DNA of 64,000 bases, taken from NCBI GenBank assembly GCA_943737045.1, contig CALSFV010000053.1, positions 620,001-684,000 on the forward strand, given 5' to 3'. Origin of the DNA: Parapristionchus giblindavisi (lineage: Eukaryota > Nematoda > Chromadorea > Rhabditida > Diplogasteridae). Both the position numbers and the translations under genes were made by a program. The notes beneath the pieces are model-generated. The model was given only the letters and a program-made list of their open reading frames with translations. It ran no database searches and was not told the DNA's origin. Positions 38,507-52,785 of the stretch are shown one piece after another. The number at the start of each line of letters is the position of its first letter. Position 1 is the stretch's first letter.

Positions 38507-39595
38507 CATGCTAATTTTACACTCCGCATTGGCAATACTCTCTAGTAAACAAAGAAAGTGAGAGAGTATTGCCAGAGCGGAGAGTTTCAAATTAGCTTGG
38601 GGCGTGGGTTTAATTTGGGTGAAAATGCGCAGAAACTGCTATAAAACGTGTGATGTATCTAGTTTATATGTGTTGTGTGTAACTTTGGCTTGAAATCATT
38701 ATTTGAATCAGTTCAAGAAATCAGAGCGAGTAAAGAAGATACACCGCTTGCTTTTGGCCATCGCGAGACATGCGATGGATTGTGCTACCATGTCTCTCTC
38801 TCTCTCTCTCTCTCTCATCACTCTACACTCCCTCTCTCTACCTCTCCTTCCAGACCGCTCCTCTAGACTGTATCTTCCTTCAGTCATCGCAAAATTTAAC
38901 ACTTCTTTCGGCTAATCATATATAATGTTGCACGATGAATTCAGTAAACATAATTTTAGGTAGCTCTGAACGTTGAAACGGTTAAAATTACTGAAAATCT
39001 TACGATATTTTCGCATTTTACGACAAAATTCAATATTCATTGTTATCAGAGAGTGATAAGAAAATGAAATGTGAACTTACTGACCTGGTATCGGTTATTA
39101 GATATTAATAGAGTAAAGTATGGATGTACCTCTCTCTACATACATACCTTATTCTTTTCTTGATTTAGAACAAAAATATATTGATATTACATATCATATC
39201 ACATATCAGTGACTGCCCCAGTGTCACCTAGAACCCCAGTCACGAGCAAGCGCGAAAAGGAGAAAAAAGCCGCCATTCCCCGCTCAAATTAGCGCATTTC
39301 AATTGCCGATTTTGCCTACGCTGCGTAGCGGACGTTGCGACGCGTCGGACGCACGCTTCGGGAGCTCGAACGGACTATTTTGAAGCAAGTTATGGTGAAT
39401 CAAGTGAGAACTGTCTTCCTTTGAAAACTTCCACCGAACCCAATCCGAAATCGTGTTTATGCGACGGAAATCCATCTCCTCTCTTCCCTCAGTTATCAAT
39501 GTGATTATGAACATATATAATTGATGGAATAAACAAATAAATAAATAAACTGTCACCATTTTCCCGTGCAATCTCGCTCATTTAAAGGAATACCC
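38507..39595 (+). repeat. Unit 36 (block B)
   Basis: (TC)12. gaaatc; gcacgc. Confidence 0.97.
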
Positions 39596-40678
39596 CATGC
39601 TAATTTTACACTCCGCATTGGCAATACTCTCTAGTAAACAAAGAAAGTGAGAGAGTATTGCCAGAGCGGAGAGTTTCAAATTAGCTTGGGGCGTGGGTTT
39701 AATTTGGGTGAAAATGCGCAGAAACTGCTATAAAACGTGTGATGTATCTAGTTTATATGTGTTGTGTGTAACTTTGGCTTGAAATCATTATTTGAATCAG
39801 TTCAAGAAATCAGAGCGAGTAAAGAAGATACACCGCTTGCTTTTGGCCATCGCGAGACATGCGATGGATTGTGCTACCATGTCTCTCTCTCTCTCTCTCA
39901 TCACTCTACACTCCCTCTCTCTACCTCTCCTTCCAGACCGCTCCTCTAGACTGTATCTTCCTTCAGTCATCGCAAAATTTAACACTTCTTTCGGCTAATC
40001 ATATATAATGTTGCACGATGAATTCAGTAAACATAATTTTAGGTAGCTCTGAACGTTGAAACGGTTAAAATTACTGAAAATCTTACGATATTTTCGCATT
40101 TTACGACAAAATTCAATATTCATTGTTATCAGAGAGTGATAAGAAAATGAAATGTGAACTTACTGACCTGGTATCGGTTATTAGATATTAATAGAGTAAA
40201 GTATGGATGTACCTCTCTCTACATACATACCTTATTCTTTTCTTGATTTAGAACAAAAATATATTGATATTACATATCATATCACATATCAGTGACTGCC
40301 CCAGTGTCACCTAGAACCCCAGTCACGAGCAAGCGCGAAAAGGAGAAAAAAGCCGCCATTCCCCGCTCAAATTAGCGCATTTCAATTGCCGATTTTGCCT
40401 ACGCTGCGTAGCGGACGTTGCGACGCGTCGGACGCGCGCTTCGGGAGCTCGAACGGACTATTTTGAAGCAAGTTATGGTGAATCAAGTGAGAACTGTCTT
40501 CCTTTGAAAACTTCCACCGAACCCAATCCGAAATCGTGTTTATGCGACGGAAATCCATCTCCTCTCTTCCCTCAGTTATCAATGTGATTATGAACATATA
40601 TAATTGATGGAATAAACAAATAAATAAATAAACTGTCACCATTTTCCCGTGCAATCTCGCTCATTTAAAGGAATACCC
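39596..40678 (+). repeat. Unit 37 (block B)
   Basis: (TC)9, gcgcgc. Matches unit 34, so units 35-37 partly repeat the order seen just before. Confidence 0.97.
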
Positions 40679-41768
40679 CATGCTAATTTTACACTCCGCA
40701 TTGGCAATACTCTCTAGTAAACAAAGAAAGTGAGAGAGTATTGCCAGAGCGGAGAGTTTCAAATTAGCTTGGGGCGTGGGTTTAATTTGGGTGAAAATGC
40801 GCAGAAACTGCTATAAAACGTGTGATGTATCTAGTTTATATGTGTTGTGTGTAACTTTGGCTTGAAATCATTATTTGAATCAGTTCAAGATATCAGAGCG
40901 AGTAAAGAAGATACACCGCTTGCTTTTGGCCATCGCGAGACATGCGATGGATTGTGCTACCATGTCTCTCTCTCTCTCTCTCTCTCTCATCACTCTACAC
41001 TCCCTCTCTCTACCTCTCCTTCCAGACCGCTCCTCTAGACTGTATCTTCCTTCAGTCATCGCAAAATTTAACACTTCTTTCGGCTAATCATATATAATGT
41101 TGCACGATGAATTCAGTAAACATAATTTTAGGTAGCTCTGAACGTTGAAACGGTTAAAAATTACTGAAAATCTTACGATATTTTCGCATTTTACGACAAA
41201 ATTCAATATTCATTGTTATCAGAGAGTGATAAGAAAATGAAATGTGAACTTACTGACCTGGTATCGGTTATTAGATATTAATAGAGTAAAGTATGGATGT
41301 ACCTCTCTCTACATACATACCTTATTCTTTTCTTGATTTAGAACAAAAATATATTGATATTACATATCATATCACATATCAGTGACTGCCCCAGTGTCAC
41401 CTAGAACCCCAGTCACGAGCAAGCGCGAAAAGGAGAAAAAAGCCGCCATTCCCCGCTCAAATTAGCGCATTTCAATTGCCGATTTTGCCTACGCTGCGTA
41501 GCGGACGTTGCGACGCGTCGGACGCACGCTTCGGGAGCTCGAACGGACTATTTTGAAGCAAGTTATGGTGAATCAAGTGAGAACTGTCTTCCTTTGAAAA
41601 CTTCCACCGAACCCAATCCGAAATCGTGTTTATGCGACGGAAATCCATCTCCTCTCTTCCCTCAGTTATCAATGTGATTATGAACATATATAATTGATGG
41701 AATAAACAAATAAATAAATAAACTGTCACCATTTTCCCGTGCAATCTCGCTCATTTAAAGGAATACCC
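40679..41768 (+). repeat. Unit 38 (block B)
   Basis: (TC)12, gatatc, gcacgc. One extra A in ggttaaaaatt near 41160, the first of the clustered indels. Confidence 0.97.
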
Positions 41769-42855
41769 CATGCTAATTTTACACTCCGCATTGGCAATAC
41801 TCTCTAGTAAACAAAGAAAGTGAGAGAGTATTGCCAGAGCGGAGAGTTTCAAATTAGCTTGGGGCGTGGGTTTAATTTGGGTGAAAATGCGCAGAAACTG
41901 CTATAAAACGTGTGATGTATCTAGTTTATATGTGTTGTGTGTAACTTTGGCTTGAAATCATTATTTGAATCAGTTCAAGAAATCAGAGCGAGTAAAGAAG
42001 ATACACCGCTTGCTTTTGGCCATCGCGAGACATGCGATGGATTGTGCTACATGTCTCTCTCTCTCTCTCTCTCTCTCATCACTCTACACTCCCTCTCTCT
42101 ACCTCTCCTTCCAGACCGCTCCTCTAGACTGTATCTTCCTTCAGTCATCGCAAAATTTAACACTTCTTTCGGCTAATCATATATAATGTTGCACGATGAA
42201 TTCAGTAAACATAATTTTAGGTAGCTCTGAACGTTGAAACGGTTAAAATTACTGAAAATCTTACGATATTTTCGCATTTTACGACAAAATTCAATATTCA
42301 TTGTTATCAGAGAGTGATAAGAAAATGAAATGTGAACTTACTGACCTGGTATCGGTTATTAGATATTAATAGAGTAAAGTATGGATGTACCTCTCTCTAC
42401 ATACATACCTTATTCTTTTCTTGATTTAGAACAAAAATATATTGATATTACATATCATATCACATATCAGTGACTGCCCCAGTGTCACCTAGAACCCCAG
42501 TCACGAGCAAGCGCGAAAAGGAGAAAAAAGCCGCCATTCCCCGCTCAATTAGCGCATTTCAATTGCCGATTTTGCCTACGCTGCGTAGCGGACGTTGCGA
42601 CGCGTCGGACGCACGCTTCGGGAGCTCGAACGGACTATTTTGAAGCAAGTTATGGTGAATCAAGTGAGAACTGTCTTCCTTTGAAAACTTCCACCGAACC
42701 CAATCCGAAATCGTGTTTATGCGACGGAAATCCATCTCCTCTCTTCCCTCAGTTATCAATGTGATTATGAACATATATAATTGATGGAATAAACAAATAA
42801 ATAAATAAACTGTCACCATTTTCCCGTGCAATCTCGCTCATTTAAAGGAATACCC
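41769..42855 (+). repeat. Unit 39 (block B)
   Basis: (TC)12. One base lost in gctacatg near 42051 and one A lost in ctcaatta near 42547. Confidence 0.97.
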
Positions 42856-43138
42856 CATGCTAATTTTACACTCCGCATTGGCAATACTCTCTAGTAAACA
42901 AAGAAAGTGAGAGAGTATTGCCAGAGCGGAGAGTTTCAAATTAGCTTGGGGCGTGGGTTTAATTTGGGTGAAAATGCGCAGAAACTGCTATAAAACGTGT
43001 GATGTATCTAGTTTATATGTGTTGTGTGTAACTTTGGCTTGAAATCATTATTTGAATCAGTTCAAGAAATCAGAGCGAGTAAAGAAGATACACCGCTTGC
43101 TTTTGGCCATCGCGAGACATGCGATGGATTGTGCTACC

Positions 43139-43173
<35 letters not shown>

Positions 43174-43948
43174 CTCTACACTCCCTCTCTCTACCTCTCC
43201 TTCCAGACCGCTCCTCTAGACTGTATCTTCCTTCAGTCATCGCAAAATTTAACACTTCTTTCGGCTAATCATATATAATGTTGCACGATGAATTCAGTAA
43301 ACATAATTTTAGGTAGCTCTGAACGTTGAAACGGTTAAAATTACTGAAAATCTTACGATATTTTCGCATTTTACGACAAAATTCAATATTCATTGTTATC
43401 AGAGAGTGATAAGAAAATGAAATGTGAACTTACTGACCTGGTATCGGTTATTAGATATTAATAGAGTAAAGTATGGATGTACCTCTCTCTACATACATAC
43501 CTTATTCTTTTCTTGATTTAGAACAAAAATATATTGATATTACATATCATATCACATATCAGTGACTGCCCCAGTGTCACCTAGAACCCCAGTCACGAGC
43601 AAGCGCGAAAAGGAGAAAAAAGCCGCCATTCCCCGCTCAAATTAGCGCATTTCAATTGCCGATTTTGCCTACGCTGCGTAGCGGACGTTGCGACGCGTCG
43701 GACGCACGCTTCGGGAGCTCGAACGGACTATTTTGAAGCAAGTTATGGTGAATCAAGTGAGAACTGTCTTCCTTTGAAAACTTCCACCGAACTCAATCCG
43801 AAATCGTGTTTATGCGACGGAAATCCATCTCCTCTCTTCCCTCAGTTATCAATGTGATTATGAACATATATAATTGATGGAATAAACAAATAAATAAATA
43901 AACTGTCACCATTTTCCCGTGCAATCTCGCTCATTTAAAGGAATACCC
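42856..43948 (+). repeat. Unit 40 (block B)
   Basis: (TC)14. gaactc returns, so the minus frame is stopped from here to unit 45. Confidence 0.97.
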
Positions 43949-45039
43949 CATGCTAATTTTACACTCCGCATTGGCAATACTCTCTAGTAAACAAAGAAAG
44001 TGAGAGAGTATTGCCAGAGCGGAGAGTTTCAAATTAGCTTGGGGCGTGGGTTTAATTTGGGTGAAAATGCGCAGAAACTGCTATAAAACGTGTGATGTAT
44101 CTAGTTTATATGTGTTGTGTGTAACTTTGGCTTGAAATCATTATTTGAATCAGTTCAAGAAATCAGAGCGAGTAAAGAAGATACACCGCTTGCTTTTGGC
44201 CATCGCGAGACATGCGATGGATTGTGCTACCATGTCTCTCTCTCTCTCTCTCTCTCTCTCATCACTCTACACTCCCTCTCTCTACCTCTCCTTCCAGACC
44301 GCTCCTCTAGACTGTATCTTCCTTCAGTCATCGCAAAATTTAACACTTCTTTCGGCTAATCATATATAATGTTGCACGATGAATTCAGTAAACATAATTT
44401 TAGGTAGCTCTGAACGTTGAAACGGTTAAAATTACTGAAAATCTTACGATATTTTCGCATTTTACGACAAAATTCAATATTCATTGTTATCAGAGAGTGA
44501 TAAGAAAATGAAATGTGAACTTACTGACCTGGTATCGGTTATTAGATATTAATAGAGTAAAGTATGGATGTACCTCTCTCTACATACATACCTTATTCTT
44601 TTCTTGATTTAGAACAAAAATATATTGATATTACATATCATATCACATATCAGTGACTGCCCCAGTGTCACCTAGAACCCCAGTCACGAGCAAGCGCGAA
44701 AAGGAGAAAAAAGCCGCCATTCCCCGCTCAAATTAGCGCATTTCAATTGCCGATTTTGCCTACGCTGCGTAGCGGACGTTGCGACGCGTCGGACGCACGC
44801 TTCGGGAGCTCGAACGGACTATTTTGAAGCAAGTTATGGTGAATCAAGTGAGAACTGTCTTCCTTTGAAAACTTCCACCGAACTCAATCCGAAATCGTGT
44901 TTATGCGACGGAAATCCATCTCCTCTCTTCCCTCAGTTATCAATGTGATTATGAACATATATAATTGATGGAATAAACAAATAAATAAATAAACTGTCAC
45001 CATTTTCCCGTGCAATCTCGCTCATTTAAAGGAATACCC
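43949..45039 (+). repeat. Unit 41 (block B)
   Basis: (TC)13. gaactc; gcacgc. Confidence 0.97.
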
Positions 45040-46129
45040 CATGCTAATTTTACACTCCGCATTGGCAATACTCTCTAGTAAACAAAGAAAGTGAGAGAGT
45101 ATTGCCAGAGCGGAGAGTTTCAAATTAGCTTGGGGCGTGGGTTTAATTTGGGTGAAAATGCGCAGAAACTGCTATAAAACGTGTGATGTATCTAGTTTAT
45201 ATGTGTTGTGTGTAACTTTGGCTTGAAATCATTATTTGAATCAGTTCAAGAAATCAGAGCGAGTAAAGAAGATACACCGCTTGCTTTGGCCATCGCGAGA
45301 CATGCGATGGATTGTGCTACCATGTCTCTCTCTCTCTCTCTCTCTCTCTCATCACTCTACACTCCCTCTCTCTACCTCTCCTTCCAGACCGCTCCTCTAG
45401 ACTGTATCTTCCTTCAGTCATCGCAAAATTTAACACTTCTTTCGGCTAATCATATATAATGTTGCACGATGAATTCAGTAAACATAATTTTAGGTAGCTC
45501 TGAACGTTGAAACGGTTAAAATTACTGAAAATCTTACGATATTTTCGCATTTTACGACAAAATTCAATATTCATTGTTATCAGAGAGTGATAAGAAAATG
45601 AAATGTGAACTTACTGACCTGGTATCGGTTATTAGATATTAATAGAGTAAAGTATGGATGTACCTCTCTCTACATACATACCTTATTCTTTTCTTGATTT
45701 AGAACAAAAATATATTGATATTACATATCATATCACATATCAGTGACTGCCCCAGTGTCACCTAGAACCCCAGTCACGAGCAAGCGCGAAAAGGAGAAAA
45801 AAGCCGCCATTCCCCGCTCAAATTAGCGCATTTCAATTGCCGATTTTGCCTACGCTGCGTAGCGGACGTTGCGACGCGTCGGACGCACGCTTCGGGAGCT
45901 CGAACGGACTATTTTGAAGCAAGTTATGGTGAATCAAGTGAGAACTGTCTTCCTTTGAAAACTTCCACCGAACTCAATCCGAAATCGTGTTTATGCGACG
46001 GAAATCCATCTCCTCTCTTCCCTCAGTTATCAATGTGATTATGACATATATAATTGATGGAATAAACAAATAAATAAATAAACTGTCACCATTTTCCCCG
46101 TGCAATCTCGCTCATTTAAAGGAATACCC
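45040..46129 (+). repeat. Unit 42 (block B)
   Basis: (TC)13. Lost T near 45286, lost A near 46044 and an extra C near 46097. Confidence 0.97.
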
Positions 46130-46412
46130 CATGCTAATTTTACACTCCGCATTGGCAATACTCTCTAGTAAACAAAGAAAGTGAGAGAGTATTGCCAGAG
46201 CGGAGAGTTTCAAATTAGCTTGGGGCGTGGGTTTAATTTGGGTGAAAATGCGCAGAAACTGCTATAAAACGTGTGATGTATCTAGTTTATATGTGTTGTG
46301 TGTAACTTTGGCTTGAAATCATTATTTGAATCAGTTCAAGAAATCAGAGCGAGTAAAGAAGATACACCGCTTGCTTTTGGCCATCGCGAGACATGCGATG
46401 GATTGTGCTACC

Positions 46413-46447
<35 letters not shown>

Positions 46448-47223
46448 CTCTACACTCCCTCTCTCTACCTCTCCTTCCAGACCGCTCCTCTAGACTGTAT
46501 CTTCCTTCAGTCATCGCAAAATTTAACACTTCTTTCGGCTAATCATATATAATGTTGCACGATGAATTCAGTAAACATAATTTTAGGTAGCTCTGAACGT
46601 TGAAACGGTTAAAATTACTGAAAATCTTACGATATTTTCGCATTTTACGACAAAATTCAATATTCATTGTTATCAGAGAGTGATAAGAAAATGAAATGTG
46701 AACTTACTGACCTGGTATCGGTTATTAGATATTAATAGAGTAAAGTATGGATGTACCTCTCTCTACATACATACCTTATTCTTTTCTTGATTTAGAACAA
46801 AAATATATTGATATTACATATCATATCACATATCAGTGACTGCCCCAGTGTCACCTAGAACCCCAGTCACGAGCAAGCGCGAAAAGGAGAAAAAAGCCGC
46901 CATTCCCCCGCTCAAATTAGCGCATTTCAATTGCCGATTTTGCCTACGCTGCGTTGCGGACGTTGCGACGCGTCGGACGCACGCTTCGGGAGCTCGAACG
47001 GACTATTTTGAAGCAAGTTATGGTGAATCAAGTGAGAACTGTCTTCCTTTGAAAACTTCCACCGAACTCAATCCGAAATCGTGTTTATGCGACGGAAATC
47101 CATCTCCTCTCTTCCCTCAGTTATCAATGTGATTATGAACATATATAATTGATGGAATAAACAAATAAATAAATAAACTGTCACCATTTTCCCGTGCAAT
47201 CTCGCTCATTTAAAGGAATACCC
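46130..47223 (+). repeat. Unit 43 (block B, junction unit)
   Basis: (TC)14 with the block B 5' half, but the first unit with gcgttgcgg, the mark of units 43-55. Extra C near 46905. Transition from block B to C. Confidence 0.97.
46836..47132 (+). pseudogene. Unit 43: inserted C joins two plus-strand frames
   Basis: An extra C in the run at 46903-46909 joins the upstream frame (starting GTG ACT GCC) to the frame that ends at the conserved TGA, giving 98 open codons. In all other units the upstream frame ends at TAG within tcaaattag. The insertion lies in the indel-rich stretch of the array and is most simply a sequencing or mutational indel. No function is suggested. Confidence 0.3.
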
Positions 47224-47511
47224 CATGCTAATTTTACCCTCCGCATTGGCAATACTCTCTAGTAAACAAAGAAGTGAGAGAGTATTGCCAGAGCGGAGAG
47301 TTTCAAATTAGCTTGGGGCGTGGGTTTAATTTGGGTGAAAATGCGCAGAAACTGCTATAAAACGTGTGATGTATCTAGTTTATATGTGTTGTGTGTAACT
47401 TTGGCTTGAAATCATTATTTGAATCAGTTCAAGAAATCAGAGCGAGTAAAGAAGATACACCGCTTGCTTTTGGCCATCGCGAGACATGCGATGGATTGTG
47501 CTACCATGTGC

Positions 47512-47544
<33 letters not shown>

Positions 47545-48328
47545 TCTCTCATCACTCTACACTCCCTCTCTCTACCTCTCCTTCCAGACCGCTCCTCTAG
47601 ACTGTATCTTCCTTCAGTCATCGCAAAATTTAACACTTCTTTCGGCTAATCATATATAATGTTGCACGATGAATTCAGTAAACATAATTTTAGGTAGCTC
47701 TGAACGTTGAAACGGTTAAAATTACTGAAAATCTTACGATATTTTCGCATTTTACGACAAAATTCAATATTCATTGTTATCAGAGAGTGATAAGAAATTG
47801 AAATGTGAACTTACTGACCTGGTATCGGTTATTAGATATTAATAGAGTAAAGTATGGATGTACCTCTCTCTACATACATACCTTATTCTTTCTTGATTTA
47901 GAACAAAAATATATTGATATTACATATCATATCACATATCAGTGACTGCCCCAGTGTCACCTAGAACCCCAGTCACGAGCAAGCGCGAAAAGGAGAAAAA
48001 AGCCGCCATTCCCCGCTCAAATTAGCGCATTTCAATTGCCGATTTTGCCTACGCTGCGTTGCGGACGTTGCGACGCGTCGGACGCACGCTTCGGGAGCTC
48101 GAACGGACTATTTTGAAGCAAGTTATGGTGAATCAAGTGAGAACTGTCTTCCTTTGAAAACTTCCACCGAACTCAATCCGAAATCGTGTTTATGCGACGG
48201 AAATCCATCTCCTCTCTTCCCTCAGTTATCAATGTGATTATGAACATATATAATTGATGGAATAAACAAATAAATAAATAAACTGTCACCATTTTCCCGT
48301 GCAATCTCGCTCATTTAAAGGAATACCC
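47224..48328 (+). repeat. Unit 44 (block C, first)
   Basis: catgtgcc returns; (TC)14, then CC, then four more TC. C at hairpin base 15, loop A lost near 47271, T lost near 47888. Confidence 0.97.
47227..47312 (+). ncRNA. Variant copy of the miRNA-like hairpin (unit 44)
   Basis: This copy carries the two kinds of change seen in the hairpin. One is C instead of A at hairpin position 12 (also in units 1 and 46), which faces an A and is unpaired either way. The other is loss of one A in the terminal loop near 47271. Both leave the 13-bp inner stem, the CTCCGC/GCGGAG helix and the basal helix intact. The loop deletion lies in the indel-rich part of the array and may be an assembly error. Confidence 0.45.
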
Positions 48329-48618
48329 CATGCTAATTTTACACTCCGCATTGGCAATACTCTCTAGTAAACAAAGAAAGTGAGAGAGTATTGCCAGAGC
48401 GGAGAGTTTCAAATTAGCTTGGGGCGGTGGGTTTAATTTGGGTGAAAATGCGCAGAAACTGCTATAAAACGTGTGATGTATCTAGTTTATATGTGTTGTG
48501 TGTAACTTTGGCTTGAAATCATTATTTGAATCAGTTCAAGATATCAGAGCGAGTAAAGAAGATACAACCGCTTGCTTTTGGCCATCGCGAGACATGCGAT
48601 GGATTGTGCTACCATGTG

Positions 48619-48656
<38 letters not shown>

Positions 48657-49443
48657 TCTCTCATCACTCTACACTCCCTCTCTCTACCTCTCCTTCCAGA
48701 CCGCTCCTCTAGACTGTATCTTCCTTCAGTCATCGCAAAATTTAACACTTCTTTCGGCTAATCATATATAATGTTGCACGATGAATTCAGTAAACATAAT
48801 TTTAGGTAGCTCTGAACGTTGAAACGGTTAAAATTACTGAAAATCTTACGATATTTTCGCATTTTACGACAAAATTCAATATTCATTGTTATCAGAGAGT
48901 GATAAGAAAATGAAATGTGAACTTACTGACCTGGTATCGGTTATTAGATATTAATAGAGTAAAGTATGGATTGTACCCTCTCTCTACATACATACCTTAT
49001 TCTTTTCTTGATTTAGAACAAAAATATATTGATATTACATATCATATCACATATCAGTGACTGCCCCAGTGTCACCTAGAACCCCAGTCACGAGCAAGCG
49101 CGAAAAGGAGAAAAAAGCCGCCATTCCCCGCTCAAATTAGCGCATTTCAATTGCCGATTTTGCCTACGCTGCGTTGCGGACGTTGCGACGCGTCGGACGC
49201 ACGCTTCGGGAGCTCGAACGGACTATTTTGAAGCAAGTTATGGTGAATCAAGTGAGAACTGTCTTCCTTTGAAAACTTCCACCGAACTCAATCCGAAATC
49301 GTGTTTATGCGACGGAAATCCATCTCCTCTCTTCCCTCAGTTATCAATGTGATTATGAACATATATAATTGATGGAATAAACAAATAAATAAATAAACTG
49401 TCACCATTTTCCCGTGCAATCTCGCTCATTTAAAGGAATACCC
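48329..49443 (+). repeat. Unit 45 (block C)
   Basis: (TC)16 then CC. Extra bases near 48427, 48567, 48971 and 48976. Confidence 0.97.
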
Positions 49444-49731
49444 CATGCTAATTTTACCCTCCGCATTGGCAATACTCTCTAGTAAACAAAGAAAGTGAGA
49501 GAGTATTGCCAGAGCGGAGAGTTTCAAATTAGCTTGGGGCGTGGGTTTAATTTGGGTGAAAATGCGCAGAAACTGCTATAAAACGTGTGATGTATCTAGT
49601 TTATATGTGTTGTGTGTAACTTTGGCTTGAAATCATTATTTGAATCAGTTCAAGAAATCAGAGCGAGTAAAGAAGATACACCGCTTGCTTTTGGCCATCG
49701 CGAGACATGCGATGGATTGTGCTACCATGTG

Positions 49732-49771
<40 letters not shown>

Positions 49772-50563
49772 TCTCTCATCACTCTACACTCCCCTCCTCT
49801 CTACCTCTCCTTCCAGACCGCTCCTCTAGACTGTATCTTCCTTCAGTCATCGCAAAATTTAACACTTCTTTCGGCTAATCATATATAATGTTGCACGATG
49901 AATTCAGTAAACATAATTTTAGCGTAGCTCTGAACGTTGAAAACGGTTAAAATTACTGAAAATCTTACGATATTTTCGCATTTTACGACAAAATTCAATA
50001 TTCATTGTTATCAGAGAGTGATAAGAAAATGAAAATGTGAACTTACTGACCTGGTATCGGTTATTAGATATTAATAGAGTAAAGTATGGATGTACCTCTC
50101 TCTACATACATACCTTATTCTTTTCTTGATTTAGAACAAAAATATATTGATATTACATATCATATCACATATCAGTGACTGCCCCAGTGTCGCCTAGAAC
50201 CCCAGTCACGAGCAAGCGCGAAAAGGAGAAAAAAGCCGCCATTCCCCGCTCAAATTAGCGCATTTCAATTGCCGATTTTGCCTACGCTGCGTTGCGGACG
50301 TTGCGACGCGTCGGACGCACGCTTCGGGAGCTCGAACGGACTATTTTGAAGCAAGTTATGGTGAATCAAGTGAGAACTGTCTTCCTTTGAAAACTTCCAC
50401 CGACACCCAATCCGAAATCGTGTTTATGCGACGGAAATCCATCTCCTCTCTTCCCTCAGTTATCAATGTGATTATGAACATATATAATTGATGGAATAAA
50501 CAAATAAATAAATAAAACTGTCACCATTTTCCCGTGCAATCTCGCTCATTTAAAGGAATACCC
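49444..50563 (+). repeat. Unit 46 (block C)
   Basis: Longest unit (1120). (TC)17 then CC. Hairpin base 15 is C. Extra bases near 49790, 49922, 49941, 50033, 50404 and 50516; the one at 50404 breaks both open frames. Confidence 0.97.
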
Positions 50564-50851
50564 CATGCTAATTTTACACTCCGCATTGGCAATACTCTCT
50601 AGTAAACAAAGAAAGTGAGAGAGTATTGCCAGAGCGGAGAGTTTCAAATTAGCTTGGGGCGTGGGTTTAATTTGGGTGAAAATGCGCAGAAACTGCTATA
50701 AAACGTGTGATGTATCTAGTTTATATGTGTTGTGTGTAACTTTGGCTTGAAATCATTATTTGAATCAGTTCAAGATATCAGAGCGAGTAAAGAAGATACA
50801 CCGCTTGCTTTTGGCCATCGCGAGACATGCGATGGATTGTGCTACCATGTG

Positions 50852-50889
<38 letters not shown>

Positions 50890-51675
50890 CTCTCATCACT
50901 CTACACTCCCTCTCTCTACCTCTCCTTCCAGACCGCTCCTCTAGACTGTATCTTCCTTCAGTCATCGCAAAATTTAACACTTCTTTCGGCTAATCATATA
51001 TAATGTTGCACGATGAATTCAGTAAACATAATTTTAGGTAGCTCTGAACGTTGAAACGGTTAAAATTACTGAAAATCTTACGATATTTTCGCATTTTTAC
51101 GACAAAATTCAATATTCATTGTTATCAGAGAGTGATAAGAAAATGAAATGTGAACTTACTGACCTGGTATCGGTTATTAGATATTAATAGAGTAAAGTAT
51201 GGATGTACCTCTCTCTACATACATACCTTATTCTTTTCTTGATTTAGAACAAAAAATATATTGATATTACATATCATATCACATATCAGTGACTGCCCCA
51301 GTGTCACCTAGAACCCCAGTCACGAGCAAGCGCGAAAAGGAGAAAAAAGCCGCCATTCCCCGCTCAAATTAGCGCATTTCAATTGCCGATTTTGCCTACG
51401 CTGCGTTGCGGACGTTGCGACGCGTCGGACGCACGCTTCGGGAGCTCGAACGGACTATTTTGAAGCAAGTTATGGTGAATCAAGTGAGAACTGTCTTCCT
51501 TTGAAAACTTCCACCGAACTCAATCCGAAATCGTGTTTATGCGACGGAAATCCATCTCCTCTCTTCCCTCAGTTATCAATGTGATTATGAACATATATAA
51601 TTGATGGAATAAACAAATAAATAAATAAACTGTCACCATTTTCCCGTGCAATCTCGCTCATTTAAAGGAATACCC
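50564..51675 (+). repeat. Unit 47 (block C)
   Basis: (TC)16 then a single extra C. Extra T near 51096 and extra A near 51255. Confidence 0.97.
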
Positions 51676-51963
51676 CATGCTAATTTTACACTCCGCATTG
51701 GCAATACTCTCTAGTAAACAAAGAAAGTGAGAGAGTATTGCCAGAGCGGAGAGTTTCAAATTAGCTTGGGGCGTGGGTTTAATTTGGGTGAAAATGCGCA
51801 GAAACTGCTATAAAACGTGTGATGTATCTAGTTTATATGTGTTGTGTGTAACTTTGGCTTGAAATCATTATTTGAATCAGTTCAAGATATCAGAGCGAGT
51901 AAAGAAGATACACCGCTTGCTTTTGGCCATCGCGAGACATGCGATGGATTGTGCTACCATGTG

Positions 51964-52000
<37 letters not shown>

Positions 52001-52785
52001 TCTCTCATCACTCTACACTCCCTCTCTCTACCTCTCCTTCCAGACCGCTCCTCTAGACTGTATCTTCCTTCAGTCATCGCAAAATTTAACACTTCTTTCG
52101 GCTAATCATATATAATGTTGCACGATGAATTCAGTAAACATAATTTTAGGTAGCTCTGAACGTTGAAACGGTTAAAATTACTGAAAATCTTACGATATTT
52201 TCGCATTTTACGACAAAATTCAATATTCATTGTTATCAGAGAGTGATAAGAAAATGAAATGTGAACTTACTGACCTGGTATCGGTTATTAGATATTAATA
52301 GAGTAAAGTATGGATGTACCTCTCTCTACATACATACCTTATTCTTTTCTTGATTTAGAACAAAAATATATTGATATTACATATCATATCACATATCAGT
52401 GACTGCCCCAGTGTCACCTAGAACCCCAGTCACGAGCAAGCGCGAAAAGGAGAAAAAAGCCGCCATTCCCCGCTCAAATTAGCGCATTTCAATTGCCGAT
52501 TTTGCCTACGCTGCGTTGCGGACGTTGCGACGCGTCGGACGCACGCTTCGGGAGCTCGAACGGACTATTTTGAAGCAAGTTATGGTGAATCAAGTGAGAA
52601 CTGTCTTCCTTTGAAAACTTCCACCGAACCCAATCCGAAATCGTGTTTATGCGACGGAAATCCATCTCCTCTCTTCCCTCAGTTATCAATGTGATTATGA
52701 ACATATATAATTGATGGAATAAACAAATAAATAAATAAACTGTCACCATTTTCCCGTGCAATCTCGCTCATTTAAAGGAATACCC
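51676..52785 (+). repeat. Unit 48 (block C)
   Basis: (TC)15 preceded by an extra C (gtgccctc). gaaccc. Confidence 0.97.
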
